Source: Coprinopsis marcescibilis (Eukaryota > Basidiomycota > Agaricomycetes > Agaricales > Psathyrellaceae). From it: DNA of 64,000 nucleotides. The DNA lies in contig ML210275.1 of assembly GCA_004369085.1 (NCBI GenBank), forward strand, positions 23,117-87,116. Reading direction: 5' to 3'. Shown here one piece after another: positions 1 to 11,493 of this stretch. Made by a program: the position numbers and the translations under genes. Each line of letters opens with the position of its first letter. Positions within the stretch are counted from its first letter, which is position 1. Below the pieces are notes generated by a model, which saw only the letters and a program-made list of their open reading frames with translations, ran no database searches and had not been told where the DNA came from.

Positions 1-558
1 CAGCCGATAGTTGTAGACCTTAAGGACTAGGTCAAATCACGTTGAGGTACAGAACGTCGATATAGACCAAGTATATTCACTACTTGGATCGCGAGTGTAC
101 TGGATTACTTTAGCTCGCCGGAACCTGAGAATTCCCAGAGGAACTTCCCGAGTGCCGGTTCCGGTCCAATTGTAGGATTTGTCGACGCGAGCCTTCGCAG
201 TATCTAGGCTTGTGAGCTTTTTTTGCAGATCTTACATCTGGGCTTCATGTGGAAGAAAGCGCGAACGTGGTCTTCGATCCTTCCGAGTCCTCGTTTAACC
301 CCTTTGGTGCATAACTACATTATACCGAGCCGACGATGCCCGCGACACAGGATGGCATAGGACGCTTACGTTCACCTCACCTCACAAGGGTACGTATACA
401 ATATTATTGTAATTTCGAGTCCAAGTTGAAGGATGTCACGCGTCATACAAATAAACCCAAAGTTACATAATAGGAACAGCATAGAGCACTCAGGACCCAG
501 GTGAACCCGCCTGTGGTCAAGATCTATACTTATCGATTCGCAGCCATTCGCCTCATCT
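1..558. other. intergenic, no gene seen
   Basis: I see no convincing coding region, RNA gene or repeat in this left edge. Reading frames here are short and overlap each other. It may contain the promoter of the F-box gene that follows, or an upstream non-coding exon of it. Confidence 0.5.
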
Positions 559-2136
559 TTGTCTATGCATGCAGCTACGTATACAATGCCAACCACTCGA
601 GACTTGGACGGGGTGAAATCAGGGTTGGAGGTCCTGGGACACGACCTAGTCCTGACAGTCTTCGAGCACGCAGAATTGGAGGATGTTATAACACTGCGAC
701 AGGTCGGTCTCAGCAATCGCTCATCCATCATGGGCAATCGTTAACGGCGGCTGACAACGTTACAAGTGTTCTCGGATGCTTCAATCGGCATCGAAGAGCC
801 GATCGGTTTGGCTCGCCATCTTCCAGAGATACTTGGGGACCGTAATCCCTCTGCCATTTTTTCTTTCCAATCCACTTGCATACTGCTCGTCGCGGGATAT
901 AGAATTGGCCATCAAGGGCTGGACCGCCAGTTCTCGTCAGTTATTCGCCAGACCTTTCGCGTTGAAACGTCAGCCATCGGCGAAATTTGAGTCTGGCGTC
1001 ATCGGCAGCCTGCCAGGTGGTAGATTCTTTATATCCTCTGGTAGCGACGGCTCCATCTGGTATCACGACTCTAGGTATGGAACCGAACCCCCGAAAATGG
1101 TTCTTCCCGCTGTATTTCCACTCCCTACAGTAACACCCATCCTGTGCTTGAACCAGTTTGAGGTTGACGTCTCGCTACTGTCGGAGGCGAAGGACGCGAT
1201 CGCCCAAGAATTCAACATTTTGGTGGGACGAAACACCATGGCGGAGGATCATATAATCTTTCGCGTCTGCAGGTTAACTCCACAGATACGAGAAAGCGGG
1301 GAGCTTGGAGGTTACACCATCAAGACGCTTATGTCCTTCAACGATAATACATATATAGTGGGAAGCCCTTCGATACATGGCAAATTCATCGCCTATTCCG
1401 TATTCTCCCCACCGAGAACCGTCATCGTGGACTGGACAACCACAATGACTGATGGTATCTCCCATCGCCGTGCGTACATTGCAGGACTTCCTCCAACGGT
1501 GCGTAATTGTCACTTTCCGCTCAGGATGGGGCCGGTCGCTGAAAATATATCCAGTTTCACGTCCTACTGCCACATGACCGAATCCTAATCATGGGGGCCG
1601 ACTTCCTCAGCATTTACCGAATACAAGATTGCCCCGTTTCCCTTAATCCACACTTGGAGACAACGACATCTACACCCGTCTGGCACTCTCGTATCCAATC
1701 CAACCCCATACAAACTCGTCACTCCTTATACTTCAAGAACGGCTCGGTTCGAGTGGTGATTCCGACATGTTCCGTCGTGTTGGGTATCATAATTCCCAAT
1801 TCTTGGGACGATAACATGGACAGTTCTTCTCCCAACGCTCACCCTCCTCAAGTGGTCGATCTCCTGCAACATGAACTCAAGAATCAAACTAACTTCTCGG
1901 ATGGTTTCAGCCACAGTTATGGGTACCACAAGGCTGTTTTGTTCGCTGAAGAGTCTAAGGACCTGTTGCAGTATTCCTGGCCGGACGACCCACCTTCATT
2001 TCGCGAGCAAGACGGGTGTTTTCCGACGCCTTTGGTTAATTATGACATCCTGGGTTACCCTTTTTTCAACGAATCCACGAACCAGATTGTAGCTTATGAT
2101 CATCAGGCGCATGAATACCTATTTATTGACCTGTAA
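559..2136 (+). CDS. F-box protein, paralogue of the gene at 40.5-42.2 kb
   Basis: The N-terminus reads LGHDLVLTVFEHAELEDVI then TLRQ, which is the first half of an F-box. An intron starts at about 709 (gtcggt) and ends at about 767, after which CSRMLQSASKSRSVWLAIF completes the F-box. F-box proteins normally recruit substrates to SCF ubiquitin ligases through Skp1; that role is inferred from the family. A long C-terminal region follows with no repeat I can name. The frame changes near 1530-1610, where a short intron is needed to reach the last exon that ends at 2136. The paralogue on the minus strand near 41 kb has an intron at the same place and aligns over the whole length (for example LPGGRFF, VDWTTT, LGIIIP against FGVIIP). 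The gene ends 46 bp from the convergent TRP-like gene. The start is the first ATG in frame with the F-box and could lie further upstream. Confidence 0.72.
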
Positions 2137-2181
2137 CGATGTATAGATTACCCAAATATCGAGCGTTCCAACCCGGACCTC

Positions 2182-4345
2182 CTACTGAACGGCAGAACCT
2201 TGCTGTCTTCGCTTCTTGAACCAGGCAATTATACCGATTACTACGAGGTGGTTAGTCCGTTGAATCTGCGCTGCGGCGCATCTTATCATAGACAAACGCA
2301 CCAGCTTTCAAGACGAGATACATCCCCACGGCGCCTGCGTATGCTATTGTTATGACTATAATGACAGTGGTGAAGTGCTCCTTCAAATTTTCCTACAAAC
2401 CACATAATCAGAGATGAACATATAAGCAGAAAACTTGCAGCAAACAAGTCGTACATTCTGAGTGAGCCCAGGTAGGAATCCAACAAGCAACCCGGTCGAG
2501 GAGAGCCGAGTGAATGCAAATCCAATATGAAAAGCATTCGACCAGCCACTTTCGTATGGCCTCATGAAGACGAGAACTGCAGGGGCAAACGTGAGCTTCT
2601 CTTCTATTCAAGTCAGAGGAAGGCTTCAGACGTACAGAGAAAGACTGCCAACTCGAGCCCACCGAGGATGGAGACCTGTATCAGTCCATTTGCCTGCCGT
2701 GGTCGGTGATGTCACTGATCCGACCCAATTTTCGACTATCGCAACAGAACACGTACCTGTCCGAACGCAGTGATACCACCGCGACCCAAGACCCATATAT
2801 AATCCGCGATAAAGTATGTGTATCTTCGTTTTTTGAAGCTCGCGTAGACGGAGCCCCAGCGGTTGGCGTAGGGCGACTCTTCTTCCTCCGTCGAGTACAT
2901 CTTTTCGACCCCATGCTTGTCTGCTGTTCGCAGGATAAGGATCGAGGCTGCCAGGAGGGCGGAGAGGATGATGGCAAAGTCAACACTGGAAATGACCAAG
3001 GCCGGTGCAAGGGGGCAAGGGAAGAAGAACTGGTAGAAAGAGAACGTCGTAACGGTCCCCCATACCCACAGACACTGATGAACCAGTGCTAGATTAGCAA
3101 TATCGTTATGGTTAATTGATGATACACGTACCATCCTTAGTGTGAAGTTTGACGCTTTTGGTGGCCAATTAGCTCCAAGTCTTCGCATTGTCCCATTACC
3201 ACTGAGATTCGCGAAGAGTATTGCGAAAATGGAGAGAAGGCCGACGACGCCCAACGCCATTGCAAAGGCAAGTATCACGCCCAAGTTGACCATACCTCCT
3301 AAAAGGGCGGGTTCCAAATTGTACCGGTGAGCGAGCGCCAGAAACCCTGCTCCGAGTTTAGCGTTGCCCTTATAGTAACATACGTCAGACATCCCTTCCG
3401 CGGCCATTGTCACAAGTGGAGAGATGAAATTGGCGAAGGAAAAGTGGTATGTGAACCCGAGGTATCGGAGCGGGTACGAAAGCGAGAGGAAACCGGTTGA
3501 TGAAATGAACTGGAAGTGAAGAAGGAGTAGAACTGGATCAACGCCATCGGTAAGGACAGGCGTCTTTGGTGGTGAAGCAGAAGTTGGTTGGTGAGCAATA
3601 CCGTTCGAATTGTAGAATTGAGGCTTCTCGTAGACAGCCACCTTGGCTGCGGCAGTCGCTGTACCACCACCACTACCTGGCGACGAATTCATGGAAAATC
3701 CTGCCCCGATTGCACCCACGGCAACCAGGACTGCTGTGACAATAAGCACAGCATTGGAGACTGTCACGTTCTCGTTCTCCAAAGGTATACCAGCCCTAAA
3801 CGGAGGGATGGGGACGTCTTCGATGGATGCGCCGCTTCCGAGCGGACCACTGCCGTAGCCAGTTCCAGGACCTCCAGCGTTGCCGTTGTCGACTCCTATT
3901 GCATTGGCAGGGTTGGCTCTTGTTGCGCCGTCCTTTGGGACGACCGCACCGGGGGGCACGAGAGATGGGGCGACATCTGTGAAATTCGTTATGAGCTATG
4001 TGAACAGAGCATACGATGACTGGGGAATCAGAACCACGTACCGACATAGCAGGACAGGTCCAGGTTTGTCATGGTGATGTCACTTGTGTCTATGCTCACA
4101 TATATACGACATGTTGTAGAAGGACAGTAGTATGAATAGTATGTGCATGCGGCAATCCAATACCCACACCAAATATATTCGTATTCGTCCCCAAGGTATA
4201 GCCTAGTTCGTTCGAAAAGGCCAGGATAGTCCGAGTCAAACGCGGAGACTGAGCAGATGTCGGAGACCTGGCCTGTAACGCGAGGGGGCTCAATCAAGGT
4301 GAAGACAGAGAGAAAGCCGAGAAGCCAGGTTGAGAGGATGAGCAT
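2182..4345 (-). CDS. TRP-like / flavin-carrier-like membrane protein (copy A)
   Basis: Exon 1 encodes a signal peptide and a short cysteine-rich outer segment containing CGYWIAACTYYSYYC. A phase-1 intron (about 4041-3972) leads to a Pro/Gly-rich stretch, one membrane span, and then a polytopic core. The core has the signature LLLHFQFISSTGFLSLSYP and, later, STEEEESPYANRWGSVY, both resembling the fungal TRP/Flc family (Pfam TRP, PF06011). Further introns lie at about 3132-3070, 2743-2680, and in the 3' part. The last exon gives IIAWFKKRRQQG and stops at 2182-2184. Family members are proposed channels or transporters in the plasma membrane or ER; substrate is unknown here. The usual ML-like lipid-binding ectodomain is absent and replaced by the small Cys domain. 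A divergent secreted SnoaL-like gene starts 1.4 kb upstream. Splice sites were assigned by eye and supported by copies B and C. Confidence 0.78.
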
Positions 4346-4851
4346 TTTGTTAGTTTTACTGGAGGGATATTGAAAAGGTTTTCGAGAAAGGACAGTGGGA
4401 CTTCGGGGGCGTAGTATCCCGAGAGCTTATCGTCTTGACTGTTACAAGCGGCGATATATGTTGTGCCAGCGCACACTAGTGCACTCTTGTGCGGCGTATC
4501 ATGTGAAAGGCACAAGTTGGCCACAGATAAAAATAACTTCAAAATGACAGGAGCAACGATAGAGGGCTAAATCTGGAACAATATGTATCACGATCACGTC
4601 CACCGTTGACCACTTAATTTAACGAGATTCAAGGATCAAGTTCAAATTCAATTGGAACCAGTGTGATGTACTTAAGATGCTGCCACTACCTTACTCAAGG
4701 TAACTCAACAATTATGCACTGTGATGAAACAAGCTCCAAGATTCCTGTTGACCGTCGACGAGTCCCGTTGAGAGGAAACTGCCAATCGGTGTTGTATAAC
4801 CGTAAGTCGTGTTGCACATCACTTCGAGTACTGAGTGAGCAGCGTAATATT

Positions 4852-5019
4852 GGAGTATCCGCGGGGACACCTCAGGCACGGGCATTGGTTGACTGGGCTA
4901 GCTCGGTCGCCTCGAGCTCCCTGGTGGTGGCCCGCAGAGGCAAGGGTGCTGTTGCAGTCGCGGCGGAGCGGGGCTATCGACTGGATGGCACAGCCACGAG
5001 ATCGATCTAATCTAATCGG
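4852..5019 (+). repeat. dispersed repeat copy 1
   Basis: This stretch resembles 16431-16564. Both begin with GGAGTAT followed by CCGCGGGGACAC, share CAGGCACG and a GCACAGCCACGA block, and end with TCTAATCTAATCGG. The middle is less conserved and has length differences. A short third copy of the end block is at 54709-54734. I cannot assign it to a transposon class. Confidence 0.6.
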
Positions 5020-5627
5020 GCGGGCCTGTCCTGGTACACCATGTCCTTGTCCTCCTAGTCCTCCGTGTTGGTCCCCGGCTGCGAAAAGCTCGTGGCGATA
5101 AGGGAAGGACGATATCCGAGTTAAAAACACTCGCAGCTCCATCGGACGGGGTCGGTGGTCTGTGCGTTAACTTGACCTAATGAATATTTTCACACGTGTT
5201 GCTGACGACGCCGCGACTGGTCATTGAAATGTGGAAACTTTAAGGTGTCGATTGCTTGCACGGAGCTCCATCCTTCTGTTAAGAGTTTACCACTCAAGGT
5301 ACAGGTACATAACGACAAGAATATACATCACTCGGCTCTTTACGGCCACACCAGCCAAACACCAGCTCTCAACGAGAGAACAACGAGAGAGGCCTGGATT
5401 AGAATACGAAAGGATCCGACAATCGGGGCAGTCAAACGCTTCCTCTATCTAGTATGCGCGTATGGCTTATGAATCTGATCTATCATCAATGGTACATATA
5501 CCCGCCTTACTCCACTGGGGTGCGCAAACAGTACACACATTGCTGAAAACGCAAGATTTGGTACACGTTACGAGCGGAGTAAACACTCCTTGTTGCACAC
5601 CAACGGCATATCTTGGCACACGCTGGC

Positions 5628-5637
5628 GTATATAACC
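5628..5637 (+). promoter_or_regulatory. TATA-like element of SnoaL-like gene D1
   Basis: GTATATAACC lies 75 bp before the ATG at 5712, a plausible position for a fungal core promoter. It is seen in sequence only; the transcription start is unknown. Confidence 0.4.
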
Positions 5638-5711
5638 TTGAGGTCAGACGAAAGGCACGGTAGGCCTACGAGGAACCCCATATCCCCACAGACAACAGTC
5701 ACAGAACAGGG

Positions 5712-6307
5712 ATGCACTTGCAACGAGTTGTTGTCACCCTGGTCGCCATCGTTGCTGCATCCATATGCTCGACTAGCGCAACTCCTGATACAGGTCGCGG
5801 CAAACCGACACCTCCCCCCAAGGTCTGCAACCCGCGTGCGCGGGGGCCTAACCTGGAAAAGCAGCAGCAAGAGGCGACTGCAGACTTTGCTCACATATTC
5901 CTTGAGCTAAATCAAGTCAAAGCAGCGTTCGACCGTTACGTGCCTGGGTGAGTCAAGAGCCGGTCGCCAGGTACCGACCTATGTTTCGGGGTGCTTGCGC
6001 TAATCTTCTCAACCTTCTCAACAGCCAGTACATCCAGCACAACCCAAACTCACAACAAGGGCGGGAGTATGCAATTCAGGTTTTAACAGCGATTCGCGCC
6101 GACCCAACCATTGTGACCAGTCATATAACGACGTTCTCCGGAGAGGGATATGGGGGAATGCATTACAAGGTCATTCGACCGGCTACCGAGAATCTGACAC
6201 TCGCCATCTTCGACTATTTCAGGTTTGAGGGGACCTGCATCGTGGAGCACTGGGATGTCTCCCAACGGATTCTGGGCAACGAGACCAATCCCATCGCGTT
6301 TTTCTAG
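5712..6307 (+). CDS. secreted SnoaL-like (NTF2-fold) protein, copy D1
   Basis: Two exons, 5712-5947 and 6025-6307, are joined by a phase-2 intron (gtgagt...acag). The protein is about 172 residues. It begins with a hydrophobic signal peptide (MHLQRVVVTLVAIVAAS) and then has a Pro-rich linker and a conserved CNPRARGPNL motif. After the intron come YIQHNP and, near the end, DYFRFEGTC and VEHWDV, which match the SnoaL-like family annotated as predicted aldol-condensation enzymes (COG4922 type). Two cysteines are conserved in the copies in this window and could form a disulfide. Enzymatic activity is not shown; many NTF2-fold proteins only bind ligands. The nearest gene upstream is a divergent TRP-like membrane protein, a pairing that recurs twice more in this window. 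Confidence 0.82.
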
Positions 6308-6945
6308 TACACTGTACATAATGGTCCATGTGAGCAGTACATAATGCCATAGCACACACGGTGTTGGCGCAGCGGGCGTGATGATAGCAAATAACGTAAT
6401 CTTGAATGGGTTGTGAGGTGGATTTAAGGTGCGTAGGGAAGCGACGCCGCAACGGGCGATCGGCAGACGGCCGGAGTCTTTAAGCGCCCAGATGCCAATC
6501 ACCTCAGGGTCTGATTAATCTCTGAATAAAGAGAGAATCTCCATTAGTCTACCGACTACATCGTTCTGCCTTGACTGCCTTACATCCACAAACTTACGGC
6601 ACTTTTGTGAAGCTTTGCCCTCTGAAATATGAGCACTTTTGGATGGACGATTTCAAGTGTGCACTGATGGTGGCGCTAGCACCCCCAAGTTTGACACTGA
6701 GGGCTGACAGTCCCGCACTTGGCGGAAGCTTCCCCTGGACTGATCATGGTAGATGCCCAAACCTCAAATGAACAGACAGTGAATTGAACAAGCATTATCC
6801 ATGACCTCAGTGAGGCATTCATTGTGATCTACCTCGTCGTGGATATCAGAAGAAAACAGTTCATAGTAATAGTAAGAGAATCGAGGACTTGAATGGTCAT
6901 ATCAAAGAGATATCACGGACATAGGACGTCTCTTCCAATCTTACA
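6308..6945. other. intergenic, no gene seen
   Basis: Between the 3' ends of the convergent SnoaL-like copy D1 and TRP-like copy B. No coding, RNA or repeat feature is supported. Confidence 0.5.
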
Positions 6946-8934
6946 TCACTGGCTGTCAGAACCCGGCTGTCTTCGGTCCTTAAGCCAGTTGATTATCCCA
7001 ACAGCTGTTAAGCAAGTTGGTTTAGCTTAGAAACAGTGAGAGCTTTATATGAGACCAAATTACCTGCTTTGAACACAAGGTTCATCCCCAAGGCGCATGC
7101 GTATGTGGCCGTGATAGCTATTATAGCCGTGGCATAGTCTTCTTTCTGATATTCCTATTGGATAGAGATTCAGCACCACATCTAGCATTGAACTGGGTCC
7201 CATGGCCCCGTTCATATAGCGGTACAGCCCAGAAGGTTCTACTCACATCCTGAGCGACTCCTGGGACGAAGCCTGCGAGAATCCCAGTGGAGATCACGCT
7301 CACAGGTCCTCGCCGATATTCAAGGAGTTGGCACATACCTGAGCAAAGGCGGTAATCATGCTACGACCAAAGATCCAGACATAATCCGCAATAAAGTAGC
7401 GGTAGTAACTCTGTTTGAATCCTGCATACACGGAGCCCCATCGGCGAGCGTAAGGTGACTCATCTTCCTCAGTCGAGTACATCTTCTCCACCCCATGCTC
7501 CTTAGCGGTGCGGAGGATGAGGATGGACACAGTGAGAAGTGCGAGGAGAATGACGCAAAAGTTGACAGCGGAAATGGCCAGGGAAGGTGAGATTGGACAT
7601 GGGAAGAAGAATTGGTAAAAGGAGAACGTGGCGACAGTTCCCCAGACCCAAAGACACTGGACGGCATCCGAATCAGGGCGATGAGATGTCAAAGGCAAGC
7701 ATTGAGACGCACCATCCTCAGACTTATGTTCGACGCCATCGATGGCCAGTTTGTTCCCATGCTACGCAGTGCCCCGTTGGTACTGTTCTTGAAGAGCAAA
7801 GCAAAAATGGAGATGAGGCCGACAACACCTAGCGCAATGGAGAATGCAATGACGACGCCGAGGTTGACCATCCCACCCAATATGCCTGGCGGCAGCCCGT
7901 ACCTGTGCGCGAGTGCCAAGAAGCCCCCACCAATCCGAGCATCCTCTGTCCCCCCAGAGCCCGGGTAGTAGCACACCCCTCCCATAGCACCAACTAGCGA
8001 AGAATTGAGAAGCGGAGAAAGAAAGTTGGCAAAGGAGAAGTGGTAGGTATAGCCTAGATATCGGAGGGGATACGCAAGGGAGAGGAATCCGGTAGAAGAT
8101 ATGAACTGGAAATGTAGGAGGAGTAGGACAGGGTCGACAGCATCTGTTACCACGGGCGTCTTCGCTACGGTCGAGCTATGCTGAGCACCATTGGACGTCG
8201 CCATCGGGGCATTTCCGGAAGCGTCTGTTGCCGGTGCTGACGAGATGCCAGTGGGTACTGGAGCGATGTTCAGGGCGACCGCTGCGCCAACCGCGCCTCC
8301 GGCAATAAGAATGGCAGTCACAGCGAGCACGGTGTTGGAACCCGCTGTGTTCTCGCTTTCCAGAGGGGTGGCACTCTGGAATGGCGGAATTGGGACATGT
8401 CCAATGGACGGGCCACTACCCTCTATACTTCCCTCTCCCCCTGGACGTGGCCCTCCGCCATCTGCGCCCCCGTAGGTGAGGTCGGGGCTGGCACGAGCGA
8501 CACTATCCCGAGGCACGAATGCGTTCGGGGGCACCAGGAACGAAGATACATCTGTAAATAAATATTGATATCAACTGAGTTGAAATGCGAACGCGTAGTG
8601 GCAGATGAATGCGAAGATCTGGTTGAGAGCCGTACTCACCAACGTAACAGGTTAAATCCTCTCTGACCTGATCTACGGTCACCCACACGGAGCATGATGC
8701 CGTGGAAAGAGGGCAATAGTACGAGTAGTAGGTACATGCGCCAATCCAGTACGCGCACCATGCATGATACTCGTTGTCACCCAGGAAGTCGCTAACTGCC
8801 TCGTACAGGTCTGGCAGATCGCGGTTTAGGGCGCTGATTGAGCAACTGGATGGGGGCTGGGCGCTAACCCTGCGAGAGGTCAAGAAAATGAGAAAGATGA
8901 TAGGGAAGAGCAAGGGTGAGAGTAGTAAGAGCAT
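6946..8934 (-). pseudogene. TRP-like / flavin-carrier-like gene copy B, with exon-scale deletion
   Basis: Exon 1 encodes a signal peptide and the same small Cys domain as copy A (CAYWIGACTYYSYYC). The Pro/Gly linker, the signature LLLHFQFISSTGFLSLAYP and the segment STEEDESPYARRWGSVY are intact. After GRSMITAFAQ at about 7339 the gene diverges from copies A and C. The donor site is present, but the next exon, which in A and C encodes GLIQVS...GGLE plus the following RPY segment, is missing. The sequence jumps within about 30 bases to the equivalent of ISTGILAGFVPGVAQ. No splice restores the frame; reading through gives a stop after 14 extra residues (…NIGEDL). Downstream relic exons still recognisable are at about 7150-7050 and 7005-6946. 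The gene could make a C-terminally truncated channel or be dead. An assembly deletion is possible. The SnoaL-like copy D2 lies just upstream on the same strand. Confidence 0.68.
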
Positions 8935-10045
8935 GATACTGCTTCTGGGAGGTGGAGAACTTGGGGAGAATCTGTAAGTGAAGGCAAGAACGAATAACGT
9001 CGTTGGGCCCGTGGAGGTTCTCTTTAAGGCTTTAAATACCTAGGTGGGATGATAGGGTTCTCAAATATGGATATATAACTTGGCATAGAGTATGGTATGT
9101 ACCCAATCAGGTGCGAGGCTGTTCCCTACATCGATAAGTGCCCTAATGAGAATTTGGCGCCCGAGTCCTGGTGCACAATTATACAACGCGGACATATCGG
9201 ATGGCAGACTTTCCGTTACCCATAGAAAGCGACTTGGGTACTTGGAAGCTGTTTGGGAAGATTCACGTTGACACCGAAGCTCAATTCACATTTCATACAT
9301 CGAACATTCCGAGAGCGGCTTGGCGTGTTTGCGCCGTCCACGACCTTTTTGGCCCAGGGCCTAGGCTGGCAGCCTAAAATAGCTCGACTCGAGGGCTGAC
9401 AACGGGTTCGCTTCACATCGAGCAGTGCCCGATACTGTACGATGCCCCTTTAAGGACACCTGTCTCGAGCCCAGAGAGGCAAGAGAATCGCCGAGCGTAT
9501 TATTTACGAATCTGGTGAATGAAAAAATCGAGTCAACTATAAGAGAAAGTCAGATCCCCGGTGAAGATAAGATTCAAAGGTCAGCCCATACATATATTTT
9601 AGAGGTTCTCAAACTGTGTCAACTAGAGCTTCTGTGGCTGTTGGGGACGACAGAGGACTCACTATGAGTCTACGGGTAGATAGCACGACGCGCCGCTTGT
9701 GTATTATTAGTACAAATAAAAGCCCACTGCTCAGGTTTGATCCACAGCACTGTGGCGTTAGAGTTTACCCGCCGCCCTTGCCCTGCTCATGTGAGACACA
9801 TCGCTTATCGCACCTTAAAGAACATCGCAGCCCACTCCGAAGCGACGGAAACTTTTCAAACCATACTAGATTTAACTGATAACGAACAAGTCGAGAAACT
9901 ATCACTACCATAGACATTCTCAATGGCAAATACAGCCAGGCGGAATACACAGTACATACCCCATACCAGGCAAACACATGTTGCGTCGCACAAGCCACTG
10001 CAAGTCTACGTGAACAATCACAGTAACAATTACCTGTACTGAAAA
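8935..10045. other. intergenic, no gene seen
   Basis: Lies between the SnoaL-like copy D2 (same strand, upstream) and TRP-like copy B. It should carry the promoter of B. No open frame here looks like a gene. Confidence 0.5.
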
Positions 10046-10690
10046 TCAGAAATACGCAAGCGGATTCGGCTCATCCCCCGTAATCTCCTGCATCACATCC
10101 CAATGTTCCACCAAACACGTCCCTTGGAACCTAAAATAGTCCATGATGGCGTACACCGCGCGTCCATCCGGCTGCACGTACTTGTGGTGCGCGAACACGT
10201 ATCCCTGCCCGCTGAACACAGTGATGTTGCTGCTGGCCGCAGGGGGCGCGAACAGGCCTTGGATGAACGGGATCGCAAAGGCGCGGCCTTGCTGTGCGGT
10301 GGGGTTGTGTTGGATGTAGGTGCTAGATTGGGAAAGATGATTCAATAAGAACAGGTTGATGGATGAGCGAAGCGATAGATGGTGTGGGGTGGGAAGTATA
10401 GCTCACCCAGGAATGTACTTGTCAAACGCAGTCTGGACATCATGCCTCCGCAGCAAAATATCGAAAAAGTCTGCCCCGGCGGCTTGCTGGCGCTGCGCGA
10501 GGTCAGGACCGCGCGCCTCGGGATCGCATCGCCCCTCCAACGGCGTCGGCTTCCCAGGCCGTCCGAGCGCATGGGCCGCACCTCCTCGGCTTTCCAGTCC
10601 AGCGAGCGCCCCAGAGTCCGAAGCAGAAACCACAGCGAACAAAACGCTAGCGGCAACCAGGGAGTTGAGCAGGAGCTTCTTCATGGTCAT
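10046..10690 (-). CDS. secreted SnoaL-like (NTF2-fold) protein, copy D2
   Basis: Two exons, 10690-10407 and 10322-10046, are separated by an 84-nt phase-2 intron at the same position as in copy D1. The protein is about 187 residues. It begins with a signal peptide (MKKLLLNSLVAASVLFAVV from the second ATG at 10684), then a Gly/Pro linker, CDPEARGPDLAQRQQ, and after the intron YIQHNP, FSGQGYVFAHH, DYFRFQGTC and VEHWDV. It is closest to the broken copy D3 at 27.4 kb (both have LLRRHDVQTAFDKYIP and end GDEPNPLAYF). A role as a secreted SnoaL-like enzyme or binding protein is inferred from the family. It sits 1.1 kb upstream of TRP-like copy B on the same strand. Confidence 0.82.
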
Positions 10691-11291
10691 GATGGTGTTC
10701 GTTGGCTCGAGGAATATGTGTTGAGTTGAGTGGAAGTTGGATGGTGATGTGCGTTAGCCTTTACAATTTAGACTGTTAAACTTGAAGCTTTGAACTTTTA
10801 GCTGTGAACTGAGAAGGCAAGTGATTTGTTTTGAGCTCCTTCCGACCCACCACAAGCCTTTAAATCAAACGAAACAGCACCGCTACAGCCAGCTTATGAA
10901 TCGCACAATATTATTAGATCTAGAGAACCTCTCCAGAGGTATCCCTACAACGTACCCTCAGCGAATGCTTCGTCAGACTCTGAGCGGTCACAGAAGCCAC
11001 AACCACAAGTCTACGTCTACGTTGCAGAAGAGAGCTGAAACAAAATCTCTGGTCCGCCCGATGACGAATGATTCAAACTCCAGACCAGTCCGCAGCCAGG
11101 CTCGTGAGTAAGCGCGTATATGCCCGCGTAAGCCTGCCTGATCTAGTACGTCTATGGAAACGAAGCACCCCTGCAGTTGCCATCAACTTTGAACAACGAT
11201 TTGTACGCGAGTACCTTCCACATCCGAATTGTCATCATCATAACTGGGAAGGTTGACCGGCTCACAACGGGTGAGTGAGAGTGGCAGTGAC

Positions 11292-11330
<39 letters not shown>

Positions 11331-11493
11331 TTAGATTAATCACCACTAAAACAAACGAGCAGTAAGTAAGTACCCAACAACCGGGCCACATCCAACAACC
11401 CTAACAACCCAACAACCCCACACCCAATCAACCATTCAACTAACCAACCAAACGTTTACTCGCACTCTCACATTATCGCACCCACCCCAAACC
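10691..11493. other. intergenic with GA microsatellite
   Basis: No gene is supported. A (GA)n run of about 30 bp lies at 11297-11326, after which the sequence is AC-rich and runs into the 3' end of PEX3. Confidence 0.5.
11297..11326. repeat. (GA)n microsatellite
   Basis: About fifteen uninterrupted GA units, seen directly in the sequence downstream of PEX3. Confidence 0.9.

Larger units (their letters stand above)
4346..5711. other. intergenic between divergent TRP-like and SnoaL-like genes
   Basis: No gene is supported. The stretch should hold both promoters. It carries copy 1 of a dispersed repeat (4852-5019) and a TATA-like element at 5628-5637 before the SnoaL-like gene. Confidence 0.55.
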
